From assembly GCF_016786355.1 (NCBI RefSeq), contig NZ_JADWYX010000080.1, positions 1 to 42,996 on the forward strand: a DNA stretch of 42,996 nt, written 5' to 3'. The DNA is from Frankia sp. AgB1.9 (lineage in GTDB: Bacteria > Actinomycetota > Actinomycetes > Frankiales > Frankiaceae). The notes beneath the pieces were generated by a model. The model had not been told where the DNA came from, did no database searches, and was given only the letters and a program-made list of their open reading frames with translations. Positions 24,300 to 33,547 of this stretch are shown here, in pieces (the stretch's first letter is position 1; every line of letters starts with the position of its first letter). The position numbers and the translations under genes were made by a program.

Positions 24300-24356
24300 C
24301 TGGTCCTCACGCTCCTGGCTCGACTAGGGGGATGTTCGACAACGGGGATGACGGTG

Positions 24357-24420
24357 CGGTGGGCCTTTCCCGCGTCACCGCCGACGCCCTGATTCCAGAA
24401 CGAGCGGGAAAGGCCCACCG
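24357..24420 (-). terminator. Intra-operon inverted repeat between binding-protein and permease genes
   Basis: A perfect 17-bp stem, CGGTGGGCCTTTCCCGC (24357-24373) with 24404-24420, closes a 30-base loop. In sugar ABC operons such hairpins act as partial terminators or mRNA stabilisers that raise binding-protein yield over permeases. Confidence 0.65.
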
Positions 24421-24472
24421 AGCATCGCGCAGACGGGGCCCGGCCTCACGGCCGGACCCCTGACCAGCGGGC

Positions 24473-25723
24473 TCAGCCGCCGGCCGTGGCCGACTGCTGC
24501 AGGTTTCCGAGAACCGCCGCCGGGTCACCGGTGACGGCCGTGCCGATGGTCTGCTGGATCTTCGTCTTCACGTTCGCCCAGGCGGTGTCGCTGGGGTACT
24601 GGATCGACTTCGGCAGCGCGGTCAGGAACGGCGCGAACACCGGGTCCGAGGCGAGCGCCGTGCTGGCCGTGCTGGTCGCCGGCAGGAGGTCGTACTCCTT
24701 GTCGAACTGCAGCTGGTACTTGTCCTGGTAGGCGAAGTCCAGGAACTGCCTGATCTGGGTCTGGTGACCGTTCGGCTTGAACGCGGCGACGTTGTCGCAG
24801 ACGCCGAGGGTGGTCGATAGCGGGCCGGACTTGCCGGCGATCGGGACCGAGGTCCAGTCGCTGTCGGTCAGCTTGCCGGCCGACTGGATGATCGGGATGA
24901 GCGCCGGCGAGCCGTTGATCATGCCGACCTGGCCCTGGGCGAACTTCTGCCACAGGTCGGTCCGGTTGACCGTGCCGGGGTTCGGCTCGGTGTCACCGGC
25001 GGCGACGAGGCCCTTGAGGAAGGTGAAGGCCTCGGTGTTGGCCGCGCTGTCGATGGTGTACTTGCCGCCGGTCTGGTAGCCCCCGCCCGCGCCGAGCATC
25101 CACAGCAGCGACTCGGCCTGGGCCTCCTCGGAGCCGAGCGGCAGCCCGAAGCCGATGTTGCCGGTGGCCTTGATCTTCTCGGCGTCGGCCTGGACGTCGG
25201 CCCAGGTCTTCGGCGCGTCGGTGATGCCGGCCTGCGTGAAGAGCTTCTTGCTGTAGAACAGCGTCCGGCTCGACGTGGTGAACGGCAGGCCGTACTGGGT
25301 TCCCTCGAAGGTGCCCTGGTCCTTGAAGGCGGGCAGCAGGTTGCCCGGGTTCGAGAGCACGTCGGAGGCGGAGTAGAGCAGGCCGTCCTGGGCGTAGTTC
25401 GAGAAGTAGTCGCCCTCGGTGATGTCCGGGTACTGCTTGTTCTGGATCATCGTCTGGACCTGCTGGTCGAACTGGGTCCAGGGAATCGTCGTGATCTTGA
25501 CGGTGATGTCCGAGTGCGCCGTGTGGAAGGCGTCGGCGATGTCCTGCCAGTACTTGGTGCTGGTGTTGGACGGGCCGGTGCCGTAGTCGGCGACGACGAG
25601 TTTCAGCGTCGTCGAGCCGGACGACGAGCCACCGCCGCTGCTCCCGCACGCGGCCAGCGCGAGCGCGGCGGCGGCCGCGAACGCGACCCCGCTCGCGACC
25701 CGACCGGTGAGCCTTCTGTTCAT
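24473..25723 (-). CDS. Lipoprotein sugar-binding protein of ABC transporter
   Basis: 416 residues from the ATG at 25723, with GAGGGG 5 nt upstream; a longer frame upstream lacks support. Signal peptide and lipobox: GVAFAAAAALALAACGSS, with the lipid-modified Cys at about 29, followed by a Gly/Ser linker. The mature domain is a family 1 extracellular solute-binding protein: WQDIADAFHTAHSDITVKITTIPW, QYPDITEGDYFSNYAQDGLL, YGLPFTTSSRTLFYSKKLFTQAG, WQKFAQGQVGMINGSPALIP. Given downstream NagA, NagB and a ROK kinase, the ligand is probably GlcNAc or a chitin oligomer (inference). Confidence 0.93.
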   Translation of the reverse strand: MNRRLTGRVASGVAFAAAAALALAACGSSGGGSSSGSTTLKLVVADYGTGPSNTSTKYWQDIADAFHTAHSDITVKITTIPWTQFDQQVQTMIQNKQYPDITEGDYFSNYAQDGLLYSASDVLSNPGNLLPAFKDQGTFEGTQYGLPFTTSSRTLFYSKKLFTQAGITDAPKTWADVQADAEKIKATGNIGFGLPLGSEEAQAESLLWMLGAGGGYQTGGKYTIDSAANTEAFTFLKGLVAAGDTEPNPGTVNRTDLWQKFAQGQVGMINGSPALIPIIQSAGKLTDSDWTSVPIAGKSGPLSTTLGVCDNVAAFKPNGHQTQIRQFLDFAYQDKYQLQFDKEYDLLPATSTASTALASDPVFAPFLTALPKSIQYPSDTAWANVKTKIQQTIGTAVTGDPAAVLGNLQQSATAGG

Positions 25724-25789
25724 CGGCCCCTCATCTCTGCCATGGGGTGGTCCGGGTCGCCCAGTCACCCGGCCGCCCCAGAATTTTTG

Positions 25790-25820
25790 TTAGTTCAGCA
25801 GCCTTACTTATTCGAGTCAA
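25790..25820 (-). promoter_or_regulatory. Promoter/operator region of the binding-protein operon
   Basis: An AT-rich island 66-100 bases upstream of the ATG has an imperfect palindrome, TTAGTTCAG-CAG-CCTTACTTA (25790-25810). A TTGACT -35-like box lies just upstream on the minus strand (25815-25820). It is a candidate binding site for the ROK regulator; the symmetry is weak. Confidence 0.35.
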
Positions 25821-25861
25821 GATGTTTGACCCGGATTCACCGGAACGTAACGAGATGCGAC

Positions 25862-25892
25862 GGATGGCCGTCCGGGCGACGGGCGGCCATCC
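25862..25892 (-). terminator. Terminator after the ABC ATPase gene
   Basis: GGATGGCCG (25862-25870) pairs with CGGCCATCC (25884-25892), extended by three more pairs including one G-T, around a 7-base loop. It lies 20 bases past the ATPase stop, so the ATPase and binding-protein genes are probably separate transcripts. Confidence 0.65.
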
Positions 25893-25912
25893 GTCAGCCG
25901 ACGGTCAGGCGG

Positions 25913-27022
<1,110 letters not shown>

Positions 27023-27333
27023 CGGGTTCTCCTTCACCGGCAGGCACGTGCCGGACGATCCGAAGTGAAGTGAGATCCGCGCCCCGCGCGGGCGCGGCGA
27101 AACTGCACCGTACACCGGCATCTCGGGCACTTCAGCACCCTGACGCGCGTCGGCGGCGGCCCGTTTGTCACAGTAGGCAGGACGTCTCACAGGTTCCGCT
27201 GGTATCACCGTTGTGTCGTGACGAGGCGCCAGCCGCGACGCGTCGTCCCACGCCTGACCTGCCGTTCGACTCGGTGCCCGTCGGCGCCGCTGCTCCGTGC
27301 CCGCCGGCAGACCACCGGAAAGGCCCACCTGAG
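27023..27333. other. Divergent promoter region
   Basis: 311 bases between the ATPase gene (minus) and the His-rich membrane-protein gene (plus). Open frames run through it but lack a start signal. No clear promoter boxes were recognised. Confidence 0.4.
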
Positions 27334-28215
27334 ATGGCCAACAAGCGCCCGCGACCCGGCTCGACGACCGCGCAGGAATCCGCTGCCGGCCCGTCCTCGT
27401 CGGAGGGCAAGTCACAGCCGAGCCCCGCCGCGCCGCGGGGATCGGGCGGGCCGTCCGGCAGCCAGCAGAACGCCAAGACCAACGCGGCCCGCAAGAAGGC
27501 CGCGGCGCTGCGGGCCGAGCAGGCCAGGCGCGAGAAGCGCCGCCAGGTCCTCGGCTGGTCGGCCGGGATCGGCTCGATCGTCGTGCTCGCCGTCGTCGTG
27601 ATCGTCCTGGTCGTCACCGTCGGCAACGACAAGCCGTCGGCGACCAACACCAGCGCCGACGTCGCGACGAGCACGCTGACCGGCCCGCAGGGCCCCGAGG
27701 GGATCGTGCTCGAACAGGGCACGGTGCTCGCGCCCGTCACCGCGGCGGCCAACGGCGAGACGGTCGACGGCGTCAAGTGCGAGGCGCAGGAGCAGGTCGT
27801 CTACCACATCCACGCGCACCTGACGATCTACGTCAACGGGACGATGCGACCGGTGCCTCCAGGTATCGGCATCGTCGAGCCGCAGAACTCGTCCGCCGCC
27901 GGTCAGCCCGAGATGGACTCGGCCTCCGAGTGCTACTACTGGCTGCACACGCACGCCCAGGACGGCGTCATCCACATCGAGGCCCCGAACAGCGCGACCT
28001 ACACGCTGGGCAACTTCTTCGGGATCTGGAAGCAGACGCTGAGCGCCACCCAGGTCGGCTCGGCCTCGGGCAAGGTCACGGCCTACGTCAACGGCAAGCT
28101 CTTCACCGGTAACCCGGCGACGATCCCGCTGACCAGCCGGGCCGACATCCAGCTTGACGTAGGCTCCACCACCCCGGCGCCGCAGAAGGTGGACTGGTCG
28201 ATCTCCCAGCTCTGA
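27334..28215 (+). CDS. Membrane-anchored protein with conserved HxHxH motif
   Basis: 293 residues from ATG 27334, with GGAAAGG upstream. A long charged Ser/Lys/Arg-rich cytoplasmic segment (residues 1-70) is followed by one membrane helix, SIVVLAVVVIVLVVTVG, and an exported domain of about 190 residues. That domain has two striking His clusters, VVYHIHAHLTIYVNG and ECYYWLHTHAQDGVIHIE, plus a Cys pair (VKC...SEC). The pattern looks like a metal-binding beta-sandwich, but I cannot assign a function. I recall similar uncharacterised proteins in actinobacteria. It stands alone between divergent and downstream promoters. Confidence 0.85.
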   Translation: MANKRPRPGSTTAQESAAGPSSSEGKSQPSPAAPRGSGGPSGSQQNAKTNAARKKAAALRAEQARREKRRQVLGWSAGIGSIVVLAVVVIVLVVTVGNDKPSATNTSADVATSTLTGPQGPEGIVLEQGTVLAPVTAAANGETVDGVKCEAQEQVVYHIHAHLTIYVNGTMRPVPPGIGIVEPQNSSAAGQPEMDSASECYYWLHTHAQDGVIHIEAPNSATYTLGNFFGIWKQTLSATQVGSASGKVTAYVNGKLFTGNPATIPLTSRADIQLDVGSTTPAPQKVDWSISQL

Positions 28216-28356
28216 CGCGCGCCGCGCTCCGGCCCACCTCGGCACTGCCTTGGCGGGCCGGAGCGCGGCCGATGCTCGCCGCCCGCCGCGTCGCCGTTGT
28301 GGCGGTTCGCCGGACGCGGGCGTGAAGCGGCCGCCGGCCTGCGACAGGATGGACTG

Positions 28357-31212
28357 GTGGGCAAAGATCAGCAGGCGTTGGTCGAGGCACTGACCCGGGC
28401 CGGCGTCACCGAGGTGGACGGCTCGACCCGGCGGCGGGCCGAGTACTCGTCCGACGCGTCGAACTACCGGGTGGTCCCGACCGCGGTCGCCTACCCGCGC
28501 GACGCCGACGAGGTCGCCGCGGCGCTCGCGGCGGCCCGCGACGTCGGCGCGTCGGTCACGGCCCGGGGCGCCGGAACCTCGATCGCGGGCAACGCCGTCG
28601 GACCGGGCCTGGTGCTGGACTTCTCCCGGCACATGGACCGGGTGCTGTCGCTCGACCCGGCAGCGCGGACCGCGCTCGTCCAGCCCGGGGTGGTCCTCGA
28701 CGCCGTCACGGCCGCCGCGGCCGCGCACGGGCTGCGGTTCGGGCCCGACCCGTCGACGCACAGCCGGGCGACGATCGGCGGGGCGATCGGCAACAACGCC
28801 TGCGGCTCCCGCGCGCTGCGCTATGGGCGGACCGCGGACAACGTCGTCGCGCTCGACCTGCTCACCTCGTCCGGCGAGCGGCTCACCGCGCGGCGGTTCG
28901 GGCGGGACGGGCTGGCGGCGGCCGGTCCGTTGGGCAAGGCCCTCGACCAGGTCGTCCACGCGAACCTCGGGCTGATCCGCACCGAGTTCGGCCGTTTCAC
29001 CCGTCAGGTGTCCGGTTACTCGCTGGAGCACCTCCTGACCGAGAACGGGGCCGACCTGGCCCGGTTCCTCGTCGGCACCGAGGGAACGCTCGGCCTCGTC
29101 ACGGCGGCCACCGTCGAGCTGGTCGAGGCACCGGCAGCGGTAGCCCTGGCGGTGCTCGGTTACGAGGACATCTTCACCGCGGCCGAAGCGGTCGCGGCGG
29201 TGCGCCCGCACGCACCGGTGGCACTGGAGGGCATGGACGCCCAGATGGTGGACGTGCTGCGGGCCCGGCGCGGGGCGGCCGCCGTGCCGGACCTGCCGCG
29301 CGGCGGCGGCTGGCTGTTCGTCGAGACCGCCGGAGCCACCGAGGCCGAGGCGGTCGCCGCCGCCCAGCGGCTGGTCGCCGACTCCGGCTGCCTGGACTCG
29401 GCGGTCGTCACCGGGGCGACCGCGCGGGCGCTGTGGCGCATCCGGGAGGACGGCGCCGGGCTCGGCACCCGCACGCCGTCGGGTGACCCCGCCTGGCCGG
29501 GCTGGGAGGACGCGGCGGTGCCGCCCGAGCGGCTCGCCGCCTACCTGCGCGAGTTCAAGGCCCTGCTGGCCGCGCACCGGCTGGACGGGCTGCTCTACGG
29601 ACACTTCGGCGACGGCTGCGTGCACGTCCGGATCGACTTCCCGCTCGCGTACGGGGGCGGCGCCGGGCCGTTCCGGGAGTTCATGCTCGCCGCCGCCGAC
29701 CTGGTCGCCGCGCACGGCGGGTCGATGTCGGGCGAGCACGGCGACGGCCGGGCCCGGGGCGAGCTGCTCAGCCGGATGTACTCGCCCGACGCCCTGGCCG
29801 CCTTCGGCGCCGTCAAGCACGTCTTCGACCCGGACAACCTGCTGAACCCCGGGATTCTCGTGGACCCGGCGCCCGTCGACGCCGACCTGCGCGTCCCCGC
29901 CGCGAAGCCGCTGCGCGCCGGCCTCGCCTACGCCTACCCGCACGACCAGGGTGACCTGTCCGTCGCGGTCCACCGCTGCGTCGGCGTCGGGCGCTGCCGG
30001 TCGGACAACACCGGGGTCGGCGGCGTGATGTGCCCGTCGTTCCTGGCGACCCGCGACGAGAAGGACTCGACGCGCGGCCGGGCCCGCGTCCTGCAGGAGC
30101 TCGCGAACGGCGGCCTCGTCTCGGGCTACCGGTCGAAGGAGCTCGCCGAGTCCCTGGACCTGTGCCTGTCGTGCCGGGGCTGCGCCTCCGACTGCCCCAC
30201 CGGCATCGACATGGCCACCTACAAGTCCGAGGTGCTGCACCAGAAGTACCGCCGCCGGCTGCGTCCCGCCTCGCACTACAGCCTGGGCTGGCTGCCCCGG
30301 CTGGCCCGGGCCGCCGCCCGGGCTCCCCGACTGGCCAACGCGGCGCTGCGCGCCCCGGGGGCCGCCCGACTGGCCAAGGCCGCCGGTGGCGTCGACCCGC
30401 ACCGCGACCTCCCGGTCTTCGCCTCGCGCACCTTCCGCCAGTGGTTCGCGAAGCGGGCCCGGACGGAGGGCGCCGATCGGGTGCCGACCTCGGCCGTCGA
30501 CGGGTCCGCTCGCCCGGTCCTGCTGTGGGTCGACACGTTCACCAACCACTTCACGCCCGAGGTCGGCCAGGCGGCGGTCCGGGTACTGGAGGCCGCCGGC
30601 TACGAGGTCAGCGTGGTCGATCAGTCGGTCTGCTGCGGGCTGACCTGGATCAGCACCGGCCAGCTCGACGCCGCGAAGCGCCAGCTGCGCCGCAGCCTCG
30701 ACGCCCTGGAACCCGCGCTGAGCGCCGGAATCCCGATCGTCGGCCTGGAACCGTCCTGCACGGCCGTGCTGCGCCGCGACGTCACCGAGCTGCTACCGCA
30801 GGACCCGCGCTCCGCCCAGGCCGCGGCGGCCACCAGGACCCTCGCCGAGCTGCTCACCGCAACGCCGGGCTGGTCGCCGCCTCGGCTGGACGGCGTCCGA
30901 GCCGTGGCGCAGCCGCACTGCCACCACCACGCGGTCCTCGGCTGGGAGGCCGACGCCGCGCTGCTGGCGAAGGCCGGCGCCGAGGTCACCCAGGTAGGCG
31001 GCTGCTGCGGGCTGGCCGGCAACTTCGGCGCGGAGAAGGGCCACTACGACGTCTCGGTGGCCGTCGCCGAGACCGCCCTGCTACCGGCCGTCCGAGCCGC
31101 CGGCCCGAACCCGACCGTCCTCGCCGACGGCTTCTCCTGCCGCACCCAGCTCACCCAGCTGGCCGCGACCGAGTCCCACCACCTGGCCCAACTCCTCGAC
31201 GAGGCCAGGTAA
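28357..31212 (+). CDS. FAD-linked oxidase fused to 4Fe-4S and CCG domains
   Basis: About 951 residues from GTG 28357; an upstream extension is not needed. N-terminal FAD-binding (PCMH) domain: SVTARGAGTSIAGNAVG and STHSRATIGGAIGNNACGSRALRYG. Substrate cap: GHFGDGCVHVRIDFPL and HGGSMSGEHGDGRARGELL. The ferredoxin part has CVGVGRCRSDNTGVGGVMCPS and CLSCRGCASDCPTG, enough for two 4Fe-4S clusters. The C-terminal CCG domains have CCGLTW and CCGLAGNFG. This is the D-2-hydroxyacid (D-lactate/glycolate) dehydrogenase type, in which the usual separate GlcD and GlcF/GlpC parts are one chain. It probably oxidises a D-2-hydroxyacid and passes electrons to the membrane. Confidence 0.93.
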   Translation: MGKDQQALVEALTRAGVTEVDGSTRRRAEYSSDASNYRVVPTAVAYPRDADEVAAALAAARDVGASVTARGAGTSIAGNAVGPGLVLDFSRHMDRVLSLDPAARTALVQPGVVLDAVTAAAAAHGLRFGPDPSTHSRATIGGAIGNNACGSRALRYGRTADNVVALDLLTSSGERLTARRFGRDGLAAAGPLGKALDQVVHANLGLIRTEFGRFTRQVSGYSLEHLLTENGADLARFLVGTEGTLGLVTAATVELVEAPAAVALAVLGYEDIFTAAEAVAAVRPHAPVALEGMDAQMVDVLRARRGAAAVPDLPRGGGWLFVETAGATEAEAVAAAQRLVADSGCLDSAVVTGATARALWRIREDGAGLGTRTPSGDPAWPGWEDAAVPPERLAAYLREFKALLAAHRLDGLLYGHFGDGCVHVRIDFPLAYGGGAGPFREFMLAAADLVAAHGGSMSGEHGDGRARGELLSRMYSPDALAAFGAVKHVFDPDNLLNPGILVDPAPVDADLRVPAAKPLRAGLAYAYPHDQGDLSVAVHRCVGVGRCRSDNTGVGGVMCPSFLATRDEKDSTRGRARVLQELANGGLVSGYRSKELAESLDLCLSCRGCASDCPTGIDMATYKSEVLHQKYRRRLRPASHYSLGWLPRLARAAARAPRLANAALRAPGAARLAKAAGGVDPHRDLPVFASRTFRQWFAKRARTEGADRVPTSAVDGSARPVLLWVDTFTNHFTPEVGQAAVRVLEAAGYEVSVVDQSVCCGLTWISTGQLDAAKRQLRRSLDALEPALSAGIPIVGLEPSCTAVLRRDVTELLPQDPRSAQAAAATRTLAELLTATPGWSPPRLDGVRAVAQPHCHHHAVLGWEADAALLAKAGAEVTQVGGCCGLAGNFGAEKGHYDVSVAVAETALLPAVRAAGPNPTVLADGFSCRTQLTQLAATESHHLAQLLDEAR

Positions 31213-31534
31213 AGGCGGGCGGCGAGGTCGATCGCGGTTTCGGCAGACCGCTCCAGGATCTAGGCCCACCCGATCACGAGCTGGTCACATCCGCGCCCGC
31301 CCCACGCATCCTGGTCGGATGCGTCAGCGGACCGCACAGAACACACGGTGTCGAACGGGCAGAACCCCAACCACCAGGCATGACACAACACAAGAGGCAA
31401 CGAGTCATGCCCGGCGGTTGCTGGTCTCGGGCCGGCCTAGCCACCAGGCATGACTCGACGCGCCGGCAACATCGGCGTCCCGGAGTCGACGCTGCTCGCC
31501 GAGTTCCCCTCGCGGGCCAACGTCGCCGACGGCA
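31213..31534. other. Intergenic region with palindromic repeats
   Basis: About 320 bases hold no convincing gene. They contain the second 31-bp dispersed motif and three ACCAGGCATGAC-type boxes in alternating orientation. Confidence 0.5.
31354..31454. repeat. Dispersed 31-bp motif, copy 2, with inverted and direct CCACCAGGCATGAC boxes
   Basis: 31354-31384 matches 14079-14109. Its end, AACCACCAGGCATGAC (31369-31384), is repeated in inverted form at 31404-31419 (14 of 16 match) and in direct form at 31439-31454, so it can fold as a hairpin. Confidence 0.7.
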
Positions 31535-31837
31535 CTAATACTGGTCGGGTGAGGCGACAGCTTCCGAGATGACGATTTCCGGCGGAACCGGCGCGGCCCC
31601 AACCGAGCCGATGAACGCCTGAAGCTCGGGATCGCCGAAGAAGCTCTGGAACTGCTCGACGGTTTCCCACTCGTCGACGATGGTGATGAACCCGTCACCG
31701 ATTCCGAAGCGGTGGTGGATGCCGCCCGCCACCCGGGACCGATCGGCAATCTTCGCGAACTCGTCGCCACGCTCGGTCAGCGCGCGACGGAACACGCCAG
31801 TGTCTCCCTGGAACTTCCCGATGACCAGCACACTCAT
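31535..31837 (-). CDS. Small dimeric alpha-beta barrel protein, monooxygenase-like
   Basis: 100 residues from the ATG at 31837, preceded by GAGGGG. A longer frame to 31903 lacks a good start. The pattern SVLVIGKFQGDTGVFRRALTE, then DGFITIVDEWETVEQFQSFFGD, and LQAFIGSVGAAP fits the ferredoxin-like ABM (antibiotic biosynthesis monooxygenase) or related stress-response barrel fold. The two strand-helix halves and the central DEWETVEQFQ are typical. Catalytic activity cannot be predicted, as many members are cofactor-less or non-enzymatic. Confidence 0.8.
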   Translation of the reverse strand: MSVLVIGKFQGDTGVFRRALTERGDEFAKIADRSRVAGGIHHRFGIGDGFITIVDEWETVEQFQSFFGDPELQAFIGSVGAAPVPPEIVISEAVASPDQY

Positions 31838-32006
31838 GGTCGGTAACCCCTCGAACATGCCGCAGGCCCCGTGCTCGCGGCGTCCGATGGGTATTCGCGC
31901 CAAGGGCCGTGGCGGATCACGGCCGCGGCGACAAACTGTACGTGATCTGGATCACATACCAGACTCGGCGGTGCCGACCAGGGCGGTTCTCAAGCACCGG
32001 GCAACA

Positions 32007-32066
32007 TTGAGTCACACCAGGTGGCTGCTGGCCTCAACCCGGCTCCAGCCACCATGCACGACTCAA
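32007..32066. repeat. MITE-like palindrome
   Basis: TTGAGTC (32007-32013) pairs with GACTCAA (32060-32066), and GGTGGCTG (32020-32027) with CAGCCACC (32046-32053). The following bases (AGCCACCATGCACGACTCAACGCCC...) resemble the direct box at 31439, linking it to the same repeat family. It sits in the 285-base gap between the ABM-like gene and the citrate-synthase gene. Confidence 0.65.
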
Positions 32067-32122
32067 CGCCCGAGCAACATCACGGACTACCTCGTGGTTG
32101 AGGTTTGGGCAATCCTCCATGG

Positions 32123-33427
32123 TCAGGCGGGGCGGGGGCCGGTGTAGGTGCCGCGGGGGCGCAGGCGCAGGGCTGGTTCGGCGTACTCCTCCAGGGCGTG
32201 GGCGATCCAGCCCGCGGTGCGGGCCACGGCGAAGACGACCTCGCCTGCCTCGGCGGGCATCCCGGCGTGCAGGGTCAGCGCGGCCAGGGCCAGGTCGATG
32301 TTGGCGTGGGTCTCGGCGCGTGGGGCCGGCCCCGGCGCCAGGGCGCGGCCGGACGCCGCCCGGACGACTGCGGCCGCCGCGTCCAGGATCTCCGCCGCGC
32401 CCGGGAGCCCGCGCAGCGAGGCGAGCAGCGCCCGGGCCCGGGGGTCGCCGTCCGGGTAGAGGCGCATGCCCAGGCCCGGGATCGGCCGGCCGGAGCGCAG
32501 GTATTCGGAGATCACCCCGATGGCGTTCCCGGTGGTGACGACCTCGGCGAGCATCCGGTGGGCCAGGCCGCTCGCGGCGCCGTGCAGGGGGCCGTCCAGC
32601 GGGCCGAGGCCGGCCGAGACCACCGCATAGGGGCTGGCGCGGGCCGAGGCCGCGACCCGGGCGGCCAGCGTCGAGGCGGCCAGGCCATGGTCGGCTAGCA
32701 GGACCAGCGCCTGATCAAGGCACGCGACGGCCCCCGAGGCGGTCGGTACCGGCGTGAGCTTCGTCCAGAGCCGCGCGGCGATCGACCCGGTGGCCGGGCC
32801 GGCCGGGTGCGCCTCGCTGGCCGCCGGCAGCGCGTCGACCAGGACGGCGATCAGGGCGGCGCCCATGGCCAGCACGTTCTGTCGGCGCAGGTCGAACCGC
32901 AGCGGGTCGGCGGACGCGGCCACGGCCACCGCGACCCGGAGCCGGTCGTTGAGCCGCGCCTGGGCCGGCAGCGTCCCGGTCGTCCGGCGCACCGCGGCCA
33001 CCAGCTCGTCCGGCGCCCGCAGCTCGACGGCGAGCAGCTCCCCCGAGGACGGCCGCACGACGGGTCGGCCGTCGCTGTCGGGGTCGGAACCGACCTCCCA
33101 GAGGCAGGCGACGGCGGTCTCGAAGCCGTGGCGTTCGGCCAGCTCGACGGCGTCGCGGCCACGGTAGTAGAGCCGACCGCCCTCACTCAGCGTGATTCCC
33201 GACCGCATCGGGAACGTGTCGTCGAAGGCTTCGGCGGGGCGTGGGCGGGCCCGGCCGCGCCGGGCGGCGAGCGCCTCGGCCTCGCGGGCGTCGAAGGTGC
33301 TGCCCCGCCCGTCGGGTGCCGCCTCGCTGGTCAGCAGGCCGCGGCTGGCGTAGGCGTAGACGGTCTGTGTCTTGACCCCGAGCAGCTCGGCGACCTCCTG
33401 GGTCGTCAGCCGCGCTCCGTCCGTCAC
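32123..33427 (-). CDS. HTH-citrate synthase fusion lacking a catalytic histidine
   Basis: 434 residues from GTG 33427. The N-terminus is an excisionase/MerR-type helix-turn-helix (RLTTQEVAELLGVKTQTVYAYASRGLL). The rest is a citrate synthase fold: SGITLSEGGRLYYRG, LDGPLHGAASGLAHRML (first His intact) and HANIDLALAALTLHAGMP with an Asp. The second active-site block, normally GFGHxxY, reads GLGMRLYPDGDPRA, so Met replaces the catalytic His. It may be a ligand-sensing regulator rather than an enzyme. It is divergent from a full citrate synthase gene; the same pairing is known in other actinomycetes. Confidence 0.9.
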   Translation of the reverse strand: MTDGARLTTQEVAELLGVKTQTVYAYASRGLLTSEAAPDGRGSTFDAREAEALAARRGRARPRPAEAFDDTFPMRSGITLSEGGRLYYRGRDAVELAERHGFETAVACLWEVGSDPDSDGRPVVRPSSGELLAVELRAPDELVAAVRRTTGTLPAQARLNDRLRVAVAVAASADPLRFDLRRQNVLAMGAALIAVLVDALPAASEAHPAGPATGSIAARLWTKLTPVPTASGAVACLDQALVLLADHGLAASTLAARVAASARASPYAVVSAGLGPLDGPLHGAASGLAHRMLAEVVTTGNAIGVISEYLRSGRPIPGLGMRLYPDGDPRARALLASLRGLPGAAEILDAAAAVVRAASGRALAPGPAPRAETHANIDLALAALTLHAGMPAEAGEVVFAVARTAGWIAHALEEYAEPALRLRPRGTYTGPRPA

Positions 33428-33478
33428 GGTCTCGCTCCCCCCTGATCAGCTGGTGCTGCCCGTCCGGTGGCCCCGCTC

Positions 33479-33514
33479 ACGTTGATTGTAGTCAACGTTG
33501 ACGGCATTGATACA
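33479..33514. promoter_or_regulatory. Inverted repeat and promoter between the two citrate-synthase genes
   Basis: ACGTTGA (33479-33485) and TCAACGT (33492-33498) form a perfect 7-bp palindrome with a 6-base spacer. It overlaps a plausible plus-strand promoter, TTGTAG-N17-GATACA (33486-33514). It is the likely operator for the HTH-citrate synthase protein or another regulator. Confidence 0.55.
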
Positions 33515-33547
33515 TCCGATCGAAAGTGGTCGCCGGAGGCGATAACG

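Noticed and set aside
27412..30549. 1045-codon minus-strand open frame opposite the FAD/Fe-S dehydrogenase
   Set aside because: It is antisense to a gene with intact FAD and 4Fe-4S motifs, and the composition is non-protein-like.
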